Source: an uncultured Clostridia bacterium (GTDB taxonomy: Bacteria; Bacillota; Clostridia; Oscillospirales; Ruminococcaceae). From it: a stretch of 28,414 nt of DNA. Each line of letters opens with the position of its first letter. Within the stretch, counting starts at the first letter, position 1. Positions 1 to 8,560 of the stretch are shown piece after piece. Both the position numbers and the translations under genes were made by a program. Location of the stretch: positions 1 through 28,414 of the forward strand of contig CALLQQ010000078.1 of assembly GCA_938014915.1 (NCBI GenBank), read 5' to 3'. Below the pieces are notes generated by a model. That model worked only from the letters and a program-made list of their open reading frames with translations, had not been told where the DNA came from and did not search any database.

Positions 1-17
1 TGTAACTATCTTAGATA

Positions 18-57
18 AAAATACCCCCAATTGCTAATTCGCAATTGGGGGTATTTT
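18..57 (-). terminator. Strong hairpin terminator of the sugar operon
   Basis: A perfect 17-bp inverted repeat (18-34 and 41-57) encloses a 6-base loop. The arms start with AAAA and end with TTTT, so the hairpin is flanked by a U-tract in either direction. It lies 32 bases past the stop of the last minus-strand gene of the sugar operon and is the natural end of that transcript. It could also stop transcription entering from the left. Confidence 0.85.
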
Positions 58-88
58 AGGAGGGTATATGAAATTACTCAAATTATCA

Positions 89-316
89 TTATAAATTCTC
101 GCCTATATCTTTAATTTCTTTATGGAAGCTTTTTGACTCGCTGACAACTAAAATCGGCTCATCAAAGTTTAAAGCGAACATCCCGACGAAGCTCTTAGCA
201 TCAATTCTAATGCTCCCATCTAGGGAATGAAGTCCAACATCTTGCTTGCATAATGTTGCTAGTTCTTGCAGTCGTTGAATCTCCCCTATTGTATTAAACT
301 TCTTTTTGCTTATCAT
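89..316 (-). CDS. Small HPr-like (Crh-like) protein without the catalytic His
   Basis: This 75-residue protein resembles the C-terminal two thirds of the PTS phosphocarrier HPr. The segment DAKSFVGMFAL (residues 39-49) matches the NAKSIMGVMSL region around regulatory Ser46 of HPr, so Ser42 would be the equivalent residue. The GxHARP active-site motif with His15 is absent, so it should not carry a PTS phosphoryl group. In this it resembles Bacillus Crh, which has lost His15 and acts in carbon catabolite control. I chose the ATG at 316 because AGGTGG lies 8 bases upstream. A GTG at 328 in the same frame overlaps that ribosome site. It is the last gene of the sugar operon. The family assignment rests on one motif and length; the regulatory role is inferred. 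Confidence 0.7.
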   Translation of the reverse strand: MISKKKFNTIGEIQRLQELATLCKQDVGLHSLDGSIRIDAKSFVGMFALNFDEPILVVSESKSFHKEIKDIGENL

Positions 317-382
317 AAAAACTTCCACCTTTCTGAATATTACTATCTTAAATTCTAGCTATATCCGTCTTAATGCTTTTGC

Positions 383-1873
383 CTAAAATTTAGCTAATGT
401 TCTTGATACGGCTTTCTTCCAATTTGAATAAAGCGATTCCCTTGTTGAATCGTCTATCTTGGAAGTAAAGTTTGTATCATTAGTTCTTAATGCAATTAGC
501 TCATTGTAATCCTTCCACAATTTTGTCGACAGTCCTGCAACATATGCTGAACCTAATGCGCATATTTCCTCAACTTGATTTACAATTATTTTAGTATTTA
601 GCAGATCAGATTGGAACTGAATGAAGAAATTGTTCCTGCTCGGTCCCCCATCTACCCTAATGTCGCCCAACGGAACATACGCCTCAATCGTCATGATGTC
701 AAGTATATCTTTAACTTGATAAGCCATCGATTCAAGAGCGGCACGAACGATGTGCGCCTTTTTTGTTCCTCTTGTAATTCCAGTGATGAGTGCCGTTGCC
801 TCACTATCCCAATATGGAGTTCCCAGCCCCACAAAGGCCGGTACTAGATATACCCCACCGTTATCTGGGACACTAGATGCTACTTCTTCCGAGCTATTAG
901 CATCGGGGAGAAGTTCTAAATCGTCTACAATCCATTTAATTGTCGCAGCAGAGCAATTTATATTCCCCTCTGCTACATATACTGTTTCTCCGCCTACTTG
1001 CCATCCAACAGAGGTAACAAGTCCTTTTTTAGAAAGATAGGACTTCTTCCCGATGTTCATCATGATGGACGAGCCTGTACCATAGGTTACTTTAGCCATG
1101 CCGCGATTGTAACAGTTCTGCCCAAAGAGTGCGGCATGGGAATCCCCTAACACGCCAGTAATCGGAATATTGTAATTCGCTAGAGACGATACTTGCATTC
1201 TGCCGTAAATATGGTCTGATGCGCAAATCTCGGGAGCCATGGACTTCGGTATATCGAATAGCGACATTATTTCATCGTCCCAGCACAATTCATCAATATT
1301 CATCAATTGTGTTCTGCTTGCATTTGAGCAGTCGGTCGCATGGGTCTTTCCACGTGTAAATTTATAAATTAGCCAACTGTCAATCGTTCCAAATAGCAAA
1401 TCACCGTTATCTGCCTTTTCACGTGCGAAAGGTACGTTTTCTAAAATCCATGTAATTTTAGATGCGGAGTAATACGGGGATAATATCAGCCCCGTTTTGC
1501 TATGAATGACTTCACTATATCCATTACTGCTAATTCTATCGCAAATATCTGACGATCGATTGCACTGCCATACTATGGCATTATGAATCGGCTCTCCCGT
1601 TGTTTTATCCCACACAACGACAGTTTCCCTTTGATTTGTGATAGATAAAGCATTTATGTTAGCCGGGTTAATTCCAGTTTCCTCAATTAGGGCGTCAATT
1701 GTGTTCACGGTATCGTTGAAGATCTCCATAGCATCGTGCTCTACCCATCCAGGCTGCGGATAGTATTGCTGATGTTCAGCATTGCATCTATGAACAAATC
1801 TCCCTTCATCATCGAACAGAAGCGCTTTTGTACCGGAAGTGCCCTGATCAATACTTAGAATATATCTCCTCAT
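383..1873 (-). CDS. Glycerol-kinase-like FGGY-family carbohydrate kinase
   Basis: This 496-residue FGGY kinase transfers phosphate from ATP to a sugar or polyol in the cytoplasm. It aligns along its length with GlpK: DQGTSGTK at 9-16, NQRE at 80-83, VWQC at 101-104, SPYY at 132-135, GDSHAALFGQ at 243-252, YGTG at 264-267 and DGG at 408-410. Arg82, Glu83, Trp102, a Tyr and Asp244 of the glycerol pocket are kept. The Gln after that Asp (Gln246 in E. coli) is Ser245, and the Phe after GTGC (Phe270) is Ser in YGTGSS. Substrate may therefore differ from glycerol. It follows the transketolase C subunit by 13 bases, with GAGGTGGAG before the ATG. It probably phosphorylates the sugar or polyol that enters the transketolase step. 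Family assignment is firm; substrate is open. Confidence 0.9.
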   Translation of the reverse strand: MRRYILSIDQGTSGTKALLFDDEGRFVHRCNAEHQQYYPQPGWVEHDAMEIFNDTVNTIDALIEETGINPANINALSITNQRETVVVWDKTTGEPIHNAIVWQCNRSSDICDRISSNGYSEVIHSKTGLILSPYYSASKITWILENVPFAREKADNGDLLFGTIDSWLIYKFTRGKTHATDCSNASRTQLMNIDELCWDDEIMSLFDIPKSMAPEICASDHIYGRMQVSSLANYNIPITGVLGDSHAALFGQNCYNRGMAKVTYGTGSSIMMNIGKKSYLSKKGLVTSVGWQVGGETVYVAEGNINCSAATIKWIVDDLELLPDANSSEEVASSVPDNGGVYLVPAFVGLGTPYWDSEATALITGITRGTKKAHIVRAALESMAYQVKDILDIMTIEAYVPLGDIRVDGGPSRNNFFIQFQSDLLNTKIIVNQVEEICALGSAYVAGLSTKLWKDYNELIALRTNDTNFTSKIDDSTRESLYSNWKKAVSRTLAKF

Positions 1874-1886
1874 TACTCCACCTCAA

Positions 1887-2822
1887 TTAATTCCCTAAAA
1901 GTTCTTTTGCAGCATTTGCAATAGACTCCGAATCCAGTCCGTAGTATTCAAATAATTCGCTTGAATTCCCCGATACTAATGCCTCGTCGACAAATCCTAT
2001 TATCTTCATCGGTACAGGATTTTTCTCAATTAGCAAATGAGCGACTGCTTCGCCAAGACCGCCAAATTTGCTATGTTCTTCGACTGTAAGTATCGCTCCG
2101 CACTCATCTGCTGCTTTTAAAATAGATTCCTCGTCAAAGGGCTTTATAGTATGATAATCAAGCACCCTAGCATTTATCCCTTCTTTAGATAGGATCTTTG
2201 CCGCATTGAAAGCTTGCGGCACTGTTTCGCCCGTTGCAACGATGCCAATATCATTGCCCTGAGTGAGGACATTGGCCTTGCCAATTTCAAAAGGTGCAAA
2301 ATCATCGTTATATACATTGTCGACCGGACCTCTGCCCATTCGGACATATACTGGCCCGTCAAAATCTGCTAGCTTCTTAGTCATTTCTCGTGTTTGATAT
2401 TCATCAGCTGGCAGCAATATTGTAATTCCGGGTATCGCCCTCATTACCGCTATATCCTGTAATGAATGGTGCGACATGCCAAGAGCGCCGTAACTAACAC
2501 CGCCGCTTATGCCGATGATTTTAACATTGGTATTACTATATGCAACATCTACTTTTACCTGCTCGAGGCTCCTAGTAGACAAGAAGCAAGCTGGCGCACA
2601 CACGAACGGCTTGAATCCCATTTCGGCAAGTCCTGCCGCTATCCCAACTTCATTCTGCTCTGCTATTCCACATTCAACGAATTGATCGGGCAAAGTATCG
2701 GCAAACTCATTCAAAGTTACAGATCCCCTTGAGTCTGAAGCAAGCGCTACTATCTTTTTATCTTTTTTTGCTAATTCGAGCAATGTTTCTGTAAAACTCT
2801 TTCTGCACGGTATTTTTTTCAT
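1887..2822 (-). CDS. Transketolase-like protein, C-terminal (pyrimidine-binding) subunit
   Basis: This 311-residue subunit carries the Pyr domain and C-terminal domain of a split transketolase. ECGIAEQNEVG (residues 50-60) holds the Glu (Glu55) that activates the thiamine pyrophosphate aminopyrimidine ring, and GMSHHSLQDIA (115-125) is typical of the family. With the N-terminal subunit it should form one two-carbon (ketol) transfer enzyme in the cytoplasm. Its ATG lies directly after the stop of the N-subunit gene, with AAAGGAG inside the end of that gene, so the two are translationally coupled. Sitting beside an FGGY kinase and a sugar ABC transporter suggests a dedicated catabolic transketolase rather than the housekeeping copy. 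A DXS-like activity is unlikely because the protein is split and shorter. Confidence 0.9.
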   Translation of the reverse strand: MKKIPCRKSFTETLLELAKKDKKIVALASDSRGSVTLNEFADTLPDQFVECGIAEQNEVGIAAGLAEMGFKPFVCAPACFLSTRSLEQVKVDVAYSNTNVKIIGISGGVSYGALGMSHHSLQDIAVMRAIPGITILLPADEYQTREMTKKLADFDGPVYVRMGRGPVDNVYNDDFAPFEIGKANVLTQGNDIGIVATGETVPQAFNAAKILSKEGINARVLDYHTIKPFDEESILKAADECGAILTVEEHSKFGGLGEAVAHLLIEKNPVPMKIIGFVDEALVSGNSSELFEYYGLDSESIANAAKELLGN

Positions 2823-3653
2823 TTACATTAACTCCTTTAGGCTATTATCAAGTTCTTCTAGTGCCTGTTCCAATTCTATTTCGCTGGGCACTCCATGATG
2901 CCAAGCGGGGATATTCTCCATGAAAGAAACACCTTTACCTTTAGTTGTTTTGGCTATTATTACTTGCGGCTTTCCTTTCCTTTGTTTAGCTACATCTAGC
3001 CCCTCTATTATCGACTCCATGTCATTGCCATTAACCTGCATAGTGTCCCAGCCGAATGCTGACCACTTTTCTTCTAGATTTTCTAGCGACATAACTTCTT
3101 CAGTACGTCCGCTAATTTGCAGGCCATTCCTATCTATTATGGCAATTAGGTTATCTAATTTGTAATTAGATGCCGCCATTGCCGCCTCCCAAATTGAGCC
3201 TTCGGCTAGTTCGCCGTCACCCATTAGCACATAAACTGTGCATGGATTGTCCAGCTTCTTAGCGCCGAGCGCCATTCCAACACCGATAGGTAGTCCATGC
3301 CCTAAAGATCCTGTATTCATCTCAACACCGGGCACATTTTTATTAGGGTGGCCAATCAGCTCGGACTTAAATTTGCTAAACGTAGATAGATCCTCTATTG
3401 GGAAGTATCCGCTATCGGCAAGCACCGAATAATATCCTTCTACACTATGCCCTTTACTAAGTAAAAATCGATCTCTTTCCTCCCAATTTGGATTCTTTGC
3501 GTCATGTTTCATTTTGTTGTAAAACAGTGAAACTAAAATATCAATACTTGATAGTGAACCACCTGTGTGCCCAGCACCGGCATCGTGAATCATTTGTAGC
3601 ATTATTTTTCTAATTTCTACTGCCTTTATTTTTAGTTCTTTTATAGTACTCAC
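2823..3653 (-). CDS. Transketolase-like protein, N-terminal (TPP-binding) subunit
   Basis: This 276-residue subunit holds the TPP/Mg2+-binding domain. Visible motifs are AGAGHTGGSLSS (25-36), SKGHSVEGYY (66-75), TGSLGHGL (114-121), the GDGE metal-binding motif at 145-148 with its partner Asn176, and WHHG (251-254). It is the usual length for split transketolase A subunits in Firmicutes, actinobacteria and archaea. The start is GTG at 3653 with AGAGG 6 bases upstream; the overlapping ATG at 3655 is out of frame. A 334-base non-coding stretch separates it from the upstream permease gene. It acts with the following gene; the physiological acceptor and donor sugars are not shown by the sequence. 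Confidence 0.9.
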   Translation of the reverse strand: MSTIKELKIKAVEIRKIMLQMIHDAGAGHTGGSLSSIDILVSLFYNKMKHDAKNPNWEERDRFLLSKGHSVEGYYSVLADSGYFPIEDLSTFSKFKSELIGHPNKNVPGVEMNTGSLGHGLPIGVGMALGAKKLDNPCTVYVLMGDGELAEGSIWEAAMAASNYKLDNLIAIIDRNGLQISGRTEEVMSLENLEEKWSAFGWDTMQVNGNDMESIIEGLDVAKQRKGKPQVIIAKTTKGKGVSFMENIPAWHHGVPSEIELEQALEELDNSLKELM

Positions 3654-3987
3654 ATCATACCTCTTTCAACAAAACGTTTACACTTTTAAATTTAAACATC
3701 CGTGTAAAATTGTCATACTTTCTTTTGTTCTCTCATAAATTGCGTTTAGTTCAAAGATGATAACAACTTTTTTATAAAAAAGCTGCGGAACACCTTCTTC
3801 GGCATTTTGATTGTTTTCTCAATCATATATTTAGTACAATGCCGTCATAAGTAAAATTACATAATATCTTTTTGCGTTATCCCATCCTTTAATGTAGTAG
3901 ATGTACGATGTACATTCTGCTTATGGGTAATCGTCAATTTGTTCTACCCGCCTTGTTACAATCACCTCCCATAACGCATCTTTTTGT
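3654..3987. other. Long non-coding gap inside the sugar operon
   Basis: These 334 bases separate the transport genes from the metabolic genes, although all run the same way. I see no supported ORF. It holds a 16-bp AT palindrome (CTTTTTTATAAAAAAG, about 3767-3782), a small hairpin (GATTG/CAATC near 3809-3824), a 7-bp inverted repeat (3677-3683 and 3702-3708) and a cre-like element. TTGACG occurs on the minus strand near 3931-3936, but no good -10 lies 17 bases away. An internal promoter, processing site or attenuator is plausible but not proven. I could not match a known riboswitch. Confidence 0.45.
3669..3682 (-). promoter_or_regulatory. Candidate cre/LacI-type operator before the transketolase genes
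   Basis: TGTAAACGTTTTGT on the minus strand has the AAACGTTT core of catabolite-responsive elements, with about three mismatches to the 16-base cre consensus, mainly in the second half site. It lies 16 bases upstream of the transketolase GTG start, where bound CcpA could act as a roadblock. This is a weak match and a prediction only. Confidence 0.25.
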
Positions 3988-4962
3988 CTATGTGTTACTC
4001 CTAACTGCTTTTAATCTATCAATTGCAATTGCCGCTAGAATTACTAGTCCTGTAATTACCTTTTCCCAATATGGGGAGATTTGAAGAATAACGATTAAGT
4101 TCTGGATAACACCCATGAATATACCACCGACAACCGCACCAACTATGCTACCTCTACCGCCAGCAAGGGAAGTACCACCGATACACGCTGCCGTTACCGA
4201 CGGCATAACCCAATCTGCACCAACAGTCGGTTGCGCTGTGCCAAGTCTACAAGTCATGAGAATTCCAGCTATTCCAGCCATGGAAGCCGATAATCCATAC
4301 ACCATTGTCGTTACTTTATTTACTTTTATTCCTGCAATGCTTGCTGCATTCTGATTGCCACCGACAGCATAAATATATCTGCCAAATGGGGTATATCTTA
4401 ATACATATGTCCCTAATAACGCAAGAACTATCATTGCAATTGCTGGATATGGCAACACCTTAAATAGTATCCCCTGCCCTAATTTAGTTGCTTGTGCGGG
4501 CATCCCCATTATAGGTGAACCCTTTGTCACTACATAGATGATTCCAGTGAAGATTGATCCCGTCGCCAATGTAACTACGAATGGTACCATGTTCATTTTT
4601 GTGATTAGAATACCATTAATAGAGCCGCATATAAATGCTAGAACTAAGACTAATATAATCGCGAGCCACCACGGTATTGAAGTATTAACCATGAGCCACG
4701 CTGATAAAATTCCTGACATTCCAGCTACTCCAGCAACTGATAGGTCGATCCCGCCAGTCAACAATACAAGAGTTTGACCGAATGCAACCATCGTTGTGAA
4801 AGATATAGTACGACTCAATGTAGTTAGATTATATTGCGATAGAAAAGCCGGTTTTATAGACCCAACTACAACACATAATACGACTAACACTATGCTGATC
4901 ATTCCAGCAGTCGGCATATCTAAAATGTTGAATCTTTTCCTAGCCGAAGCACTCTTATTCAT
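3988..4962 (-). CDS. Ribose/simple-sugar ABC transporter permease (RbsC family)
   Basis: This 324-residue integral membrane protein forms the channel of a carbohydrate-uptake ABC importer (BPD_transp_2 family). It has about 8-10 hydrophobic segments. Family landmarks include GGIDLSVAGVAGMSGILSAW (68-87), the cytoplasmic-loop sequence YTPFGRYIYAVGGNQNAA, and a Gly-rich GGTSLAGGRGSIVGAVVGG near residue 260. The ATG has AAGGAAGG 7 bases upstream. It follows the ATPase gene by 37 bases and would dimerise to work with it and the lipoprotein. Substrate specificity cannot be read from the permease; the linked kinase and transketolase point to a sugar or polyol. Confidence 0.92.
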   Translation of the reverse strand: MNKSASARKRFNILDMPTAGMISIVLVVLCVVVGSIKPAFLSQYNLTTLSRTISFTTMVAFGQTLVLLTGGIDLSVAGVAGMSGILSAWLMVNTSIPWWLAIILVLVLAFICGSINGILITKMNMVPFVVTLATGSIFTGIIYVVTKGSPIMGMPAQATKLGQGILFKVLPYPAIAMIVLALLGTYVLRYTPFGRYIYAVGGNQNAASIAGIKVNKVTTMVYGLSASMAGIAGILMTCRLGTAQPTVGADWVMPSVTAACIGGTSLAGGRGSIVGAVVGGIFMGVIQNLIVILQISPYWEKVITGLVILAAIAIDRLKAVRSNT

Positions 4963-4999
4963 ATCTACGCCTTCCTTTCCTTTGAAGAAAATACAATGT

Positions 5000-6481
5000 T
5001 TATTTAAATGCCATTTCTAAAATATCCTGTTGTTCGAGGTTCACATTTTCTCTAATTCCCTTTACCTTGCCCTCATGCATTATCATCAGACGATCCGAAA
5101 GTAGTAGTAGTTCATCATGCTCCGATGATATTATAATTACAGTCATTCCCTGCTGCGTCATTTTTCTAATCAATTCGTATATCTCACCCTTAGCATTGAC
5201 GTCGATACCTCTCGTCGGCTCATCTAATATTAGCAGGTCAACGTCTTTTGCCATCCACCTTGATAGAATGACTTTCTGCTGATTACCACCCGATAAGCTT
5301 TGAATAGGTGTCTTTGTGCTAGGTGTTCTAATTCTCATTTTTTTGATATGTTCTTCAGTTATTTTACGAGCATTTTTATTTTGAATTTTGGCCCTTTTAA
5401 ATAGAATGTCATATATGCTAACCACCATATTCTCCATTACTGAGAGAATCGGGAATATGCCATAGCTTCTGCGTTCTTCTGGAACATATCCAATGCCAAG
5501 TGATATTGCTTTTGATGGTGAATTAATCTCTATTTCTTTTTCTTCTAGATATATTTTCCCATTACTCTTTTTTGTAAGTCCAAATATAGCATTTGCTAGT
5601 TCCGTTCTACCTGAACCAACTAATCCGCCAATGCCGAAAATTTCGCCTTTTTTCACATCGAAGGACACATCGCTGAATTCACCTTTACGTGATAGGTTCT
5701 CCACCCTTAAATATTCTACATCCTCAATTTTGCGTTCTTCTTTTTTTAATTTCTCTACTTTTTTCCCTGCCATCTTCTCTATTAGAAAATCCTTTGTAAC
5801 ATCTTTAGTGTCACCAACATAGACAGTGCATCCGTCACGGAGTACGGTGATTCTATCCGATGTCGACAATAATTCTTCTAAATGATGAGAAATAAATACC
5901 AGCGATTTGCCACTATCCCTAAGCTTTTTCATTAATGTAAGAAGGAATTCTGCCTCTGAACTTGTAAGGGAAGCTGTCGGCTCATCGAATATCAATATAT
6001 CAGCGCCCGTTGTTAGCACACGTGCAATTTGAATTAATTGTTGTTGCGCGACACTCAATTTATTAACAATAGTTCGTGGATTAATATTTACACCAATTGT
6101 CCTCAGCACTTTTGCTGCTTCTAAATTCGTCTTTTTCCAATCTATTGAACCTAATTTGTTTTTTATCTCATTGCCAAGAAATATATTCTCAGCAGCACTT
6201 ATATAGGGATTTAGATTTAATTCTTGCGGCACCATGCCAATCCCTAATTTGATGGCATCGGATGGCGTAGAAATACAAACATCGTCGCCACAAACCTTAA
6301 TGCAACCCTCATCGCATCTATACATGCCCATTAAAACTTTCATCAAAGTACTTTTACCCGCACCGTTCTCGCCAATTAAAGCATGGATTTCACCTTTTTC
6401 TATACAGAAATCCACTTTGTTTAGAGCAATAACGCCGGGAAAAGTTTTTGTGACTGTACTCATTTCTAGCATCTTTTCCAC
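5000..6481 (-). CDS. Sugar ABC transporter ATPase with two nucleotide-binding domains (RbsA/MglA family)
   Basis: This 493-residue protein contains two fused ABC domains, as in RbsA, XylG and MglA. The first has Walker A GENGAGKST (37-45), signature LSVAQQQ (142-148) and Walker B ILIFDEPT (162-169). The second has a degenerate Walker A GLVGSGRT (286-293), signature LSGGNQQK (396-403) and Walker B LLILDEPT (416-423). The degenerate second site is normal for this family. I chose the GTG at 6481, which has GGAGGT 6 bases upstream, over an ATG at 6535 that has no ribosome site and runs through an intergenic hairpin. It powers uptake by the neighbouring permease and lipoprotein. Confidence 0.92.
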   Translation of the reverse strand: MEKMLEMSTVTKTFPGVIALNKVDFCIEKGEIHALIGENGAGKSTLMKVLMGMYRCDEGCIKVCGDDVCISTPSDAIKLGIGMVPQELNLNPYISAAENIFLGNEIKNKLGSIDWKKTNLEAAKVLRTIGVNINPRTIVNKLSVAQQQLIQIARVLTTGADILIFDEPTASLTSSEAEFLLTLMKKLRDSGKSLVFISHHLEELLSTSDRITVLRDGCTVYVGDTKDVTKDFLIEKMAGKKVEKLKKEERKIEDVEYLRVENLSRKGEFSDVSFDVKKGEIFGIGGLVGSGRTELANAIFGLTKKSNGKIYLEEKEIEINSPSKAISLGIGYVPEERRSYGIFPILSVMENMVVSIYDILFKRAKIQNKNARKITEEHIKKMRIRTPSTKTPIQSLSGGNQQKVILSRWMAKDVDLLILDEPTRGIDVNAKGEIYELIRKMTQQGMTVIIISSEHDELLLLSDRLMIMHEGKVKGIRENVNLEQQDILEMAFK

Positions 6482-6500
6482 TTTGTTACCTCCAATATTT

Positions 6501-6533
6501 GCTGACTTGATTCTGACTAAGAACCAAGTCAGC
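6501..6533 (-). other. Intercistronic hairpin between binding protein and ATPase genes
   Basis: GCTGACTTG and CAAGTCAGC (6501-6509 and 6525-6533) form a perfect 9-bp stem, with further possible pairing inside the loop. It sits in the 63-base gap just after the binding-protein stop. In many ABC operons such hairpins stabilise the upstream message or partly terminate transcription, giving more binding protein than ATPase. No U-tract follows, so stabilisation is likelier than full termination. Confidence 0.55.
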
Positions 6534-6544
6534 ATTGGTATCGT

Positions 6545-7555
6545 TTAGTTCAAAAATTCGCTTACATTATCTTTTGTTACAAAAATTGCTGGTATTTCGT
6601 CAGCGACTTTTGCTGGAGTTCTTCCGTCTGCAATTTCAAGCATTGCATATACTATGTTATAACCGTATGTTGGAACGTCTTTCTTCCTTGATAATTCAAT
6701 TGTTCCTTCGTCCATATATTGCATTGCTTCATCGTTCTCTCCCATACCAACGATTTTAATATCGCCTGCCTTGTTAGCATCTTTCAATGCACGAGCTGCG
6801 CCGATTGGGCTTGCTGCGTTTACACCGTAGATAGCCTTTAGATTTGGATATGTTGCTAAATAGCCTTCAGTAACATTTAGTGCAATTTCAATTGAGTCTT
6901 CGTCAGCTTGCTTATCGACTATACTCATATTTGGGTATTTTGCAATTGTATCCTCGAATCCTTTAACACGCTCTTGGTGGTTGATAGCGCTGAGCGTTCC
7001 AGCTAGAATAGCAACTTCGCCCTCCTCATTAAGCGATTTTGCTAATCTTTCGGCAATTTCTACACCGTCTTCATAGTTAGTTGAGTGACCGCAATAATAC
7101 TTACGTTTCGAATCTGGGGCGTCATTGTCGAATGTGGTTACATTAATTCCTTGGTCGACTAGCTCGTTTATTACTGTTGTCGATGCTGATGCATCAATAA
7201 TAGCAACAGCGATTCCATCCGGATTCTTTGAAGCGGCTGCCTCGATCTTAGCAATTTGCTCTGTTACAACTGCGTCCGCAGGTGGCTCCCAGCTGTAATT
7301 GACTGTGATTCCTTTTTCAGCTAGCTCCGCTACCGCTTTATCTACTCCTATTTTTACATCCTCGTACCATTCGTGGACTAATTTAGGAATGAATACTAAG
7401 TTATACTCAGTCTTGTTGTAGCCTGTTGCTGAATCCCCTGCTTGAGATCCTCCCTGGGAACTACCGGAGCTAGCATCATTGCCTGTACATCCGATTAGAC
7501 CCACTGCCATCGCAACTATAATAGATAGTGCAATTGTTCTTAGAATGTTCTTCAT
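6545..7555 (-). CDS. Sugar-binding lipoprotein of a ribose-type ABC importer
   Basis: This 336-residue protein is the extracellular substrate receptor of the importer. It begins with a lipoprotein signal peptide ending in lipobox LIGC, so Cys23 would be lipidated, then a Ser/Gly-rich tether to about residue 45, then one periplasmic-binding fold (Peripla_BP_4, RbsB type). Family features include VAIIDASASTTVINELVDQ, which lies in the first lobe, and VNAASPIGAARALKDA in the second. The ATG has GGAGGAAA at good spacing. It is the first transport gene after the regulator. The ligand is unknown; ribose-type receptors bind pentoses, hexoses, polyols and autoinducer-2, and the linked metabolic genes favour a sugar or polyol. 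Confidence 0.9.
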   Translation of the reverse strand: MKNILRTIALSIIVAMAVGLIGCTGNDASSGSSQGGSQAGDSATGYNKTEYNLVFIPKLVHEWYEDVKIGVDKAVAELAEKGITVNYSWEPPADAVVTEQIAKIEAAASKNPDGIAVAIIDASASTTVINELVDQGINVTTFDNDAPDSKRKYYCGHSTNYEDGVEIAERLAKSLNEEGEVAILAGTLSAINHQERVKGFEDTIAKYPNMSIVDKQADEDSIEIALNVTEGYLATYPNLKAIYGVNAASPIGAARALKDANKAGDIKIVGMGENDEAMQYMDEGTIELSRKKDVPTYGYNIVYAMLEIADGRTPAKVADEIPAIFVTKDNVSEFLN

Positions 7556-7585
7556 TTGATTTCCTCCATGTTTTTATTTTATATA

Positions 7586-7600
7586 AAGCCCTCACGGCTT
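7586..7600 (-). other. Small hairpin between regulator and binding-protein genes
   Basis: AAGCC and GGCTT (7586-7590 and 7596-7600) form a 5-bp stem with a 5-base loop. On the minus strand it is followed by an AT-rich run (TTATATAAAATAAAAA), and the ribosome site of the binding-protein gene comes next. It may be a weak attenuator or processing site that sets different levels for regulator and transporter. Evidence is modest. Confidence 0.3.
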
Positions 7601-7624
7601 AATACCATTGCATCGTTGATTTCT

Positions 7625-8530
7625 TTATATTTTGTTTGCCTCCATAGCTTGTGAAGTAGTTTTAATCTTTTTTAGATTTTTCACTTCATCATGTTGGAGG
7701 ACTGCAAAATATAATGCCTCAAGTATTGCATGTTCCGAACTTCTTCTTGCGACAATTTCTTGCCCTACACTTATATCAGGTGTCGCTGTGAATAATTTGA
7801 TGTCGTAATGCACGCTCAGCTCGGACTTTTCCCTCTTGGTAATACATATTGTAGTTGCACCAGCTTCTTTAGCGATTTTCATAGCATCGACAACTTGCCT
7901 AGTATTCCCCGAATGGGAAATGGCAATTGCAACATCACCTTTTTTCATTTGACTAGCATTTATCATCATGATGTCACTATCTTGTTCGACAAAGCAAATA
8001 TATCCTAATCGTCTAAATTTAAATTTTGCATATTCACAGGGCACCATTGCATCACCGATTGCAAAGAAACAAATTTGATTAGCATTGCATAAAGCTTCAA
8101 AAGCTTTATTGTATTCATCACTAGCTAGAGCAAAGGTTTCTTTCAATATCTCGATATTTACATTGAATACATTCTCCATTATCTCAATCATATCGCTGCC
8201 TAGGCTGCCATCTTCGAATCCTGTTAGCTCATATGAAGCGCTAATCTCGCCCAGCTGCTGCGAAAGTGTGGATTTAAGTTCAGTATACCCACTTAGCCCC
8301 ATCTTCTTACAAAGACGAATAACCGATGCTTGGCTACTATCCGATATTTCAGCATAATCAACTAATGTTAGTTTCACTACCTTTTCAGGATAGTTGAGCA
8401 GATATTCCGCCACCTTTCTTTCGGATTTTGTTAGTGTGGGGAGCAAGAATTTCACTAACGGGATTATCTTTTTTGAATGCACTATTCTGTCATTATTCAC
8501 ATTATCAATACCTTTGTCTGTATTCTCCAT
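7625..8530 (-). CDS. RpiR/MurR-family transcriptional regulator (HTH_6 plus SIS domain)
   Basis: This 301-residue regulator has an N-terminal helix-turn-helix of the RpiR type (about residues 20-95, including LTLVDYAEISDSSQASVIRLCKK) and a SIS sugar-phosphate-binding domain (about 120-270, with FFAIGDAM and AISHSGNTRQVVDA). Such proteins sense a phosphosugar and control its catabolic genes. It is the first gene of the operon. I place the start at ATG 8530, preceded by CAAGG 5 bases away. A longer reading to ATG 8569 gives 314 residues but overlaps a perfect TATAAT and lacks a ribosome site. It most likely senses a phosphorylated intermediate made by the linked kinase and regulates its own promoter. 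Confidence 0.88.
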   Translation of the reverse strand: MENTDKGIDNVNNDRIVHSKKIIPLVKFLLPTLTKSERKVAEYLLNYPEKVVKLTLVDYAEISDSSQASVIRLCKKMGLSGYTELKSTLSQQLGEISASYELTGFEDGSLGSDMIEIMENVFNVNIEILKETFALASDEYNKAFEALCNANQICFFAIGDAMVPCEYAKFKFRRLGYICFVEQDSDIMMINASQMKKGDVAIAISHSGNTRQVVDAMKIAKEAGATTICITKREKSELSVHYDIKLFTATPDISVGQEIVARRSSEHAILEALYFAVLQHDEVKNLKKIKTTSQAMEANKI

Positions 8531-8560
8531 AAATACCTTGCAAGTTTGGAGTGTATCTTC

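Noticed and set aside
3700..3990. Possible TPP or other riboswitch before the transketolase genes
   Set aside because: I could not find the conserved CUGAGA and GNAGGGA elements of the TPP riboswitch, nor another class, so I list only hairpins.
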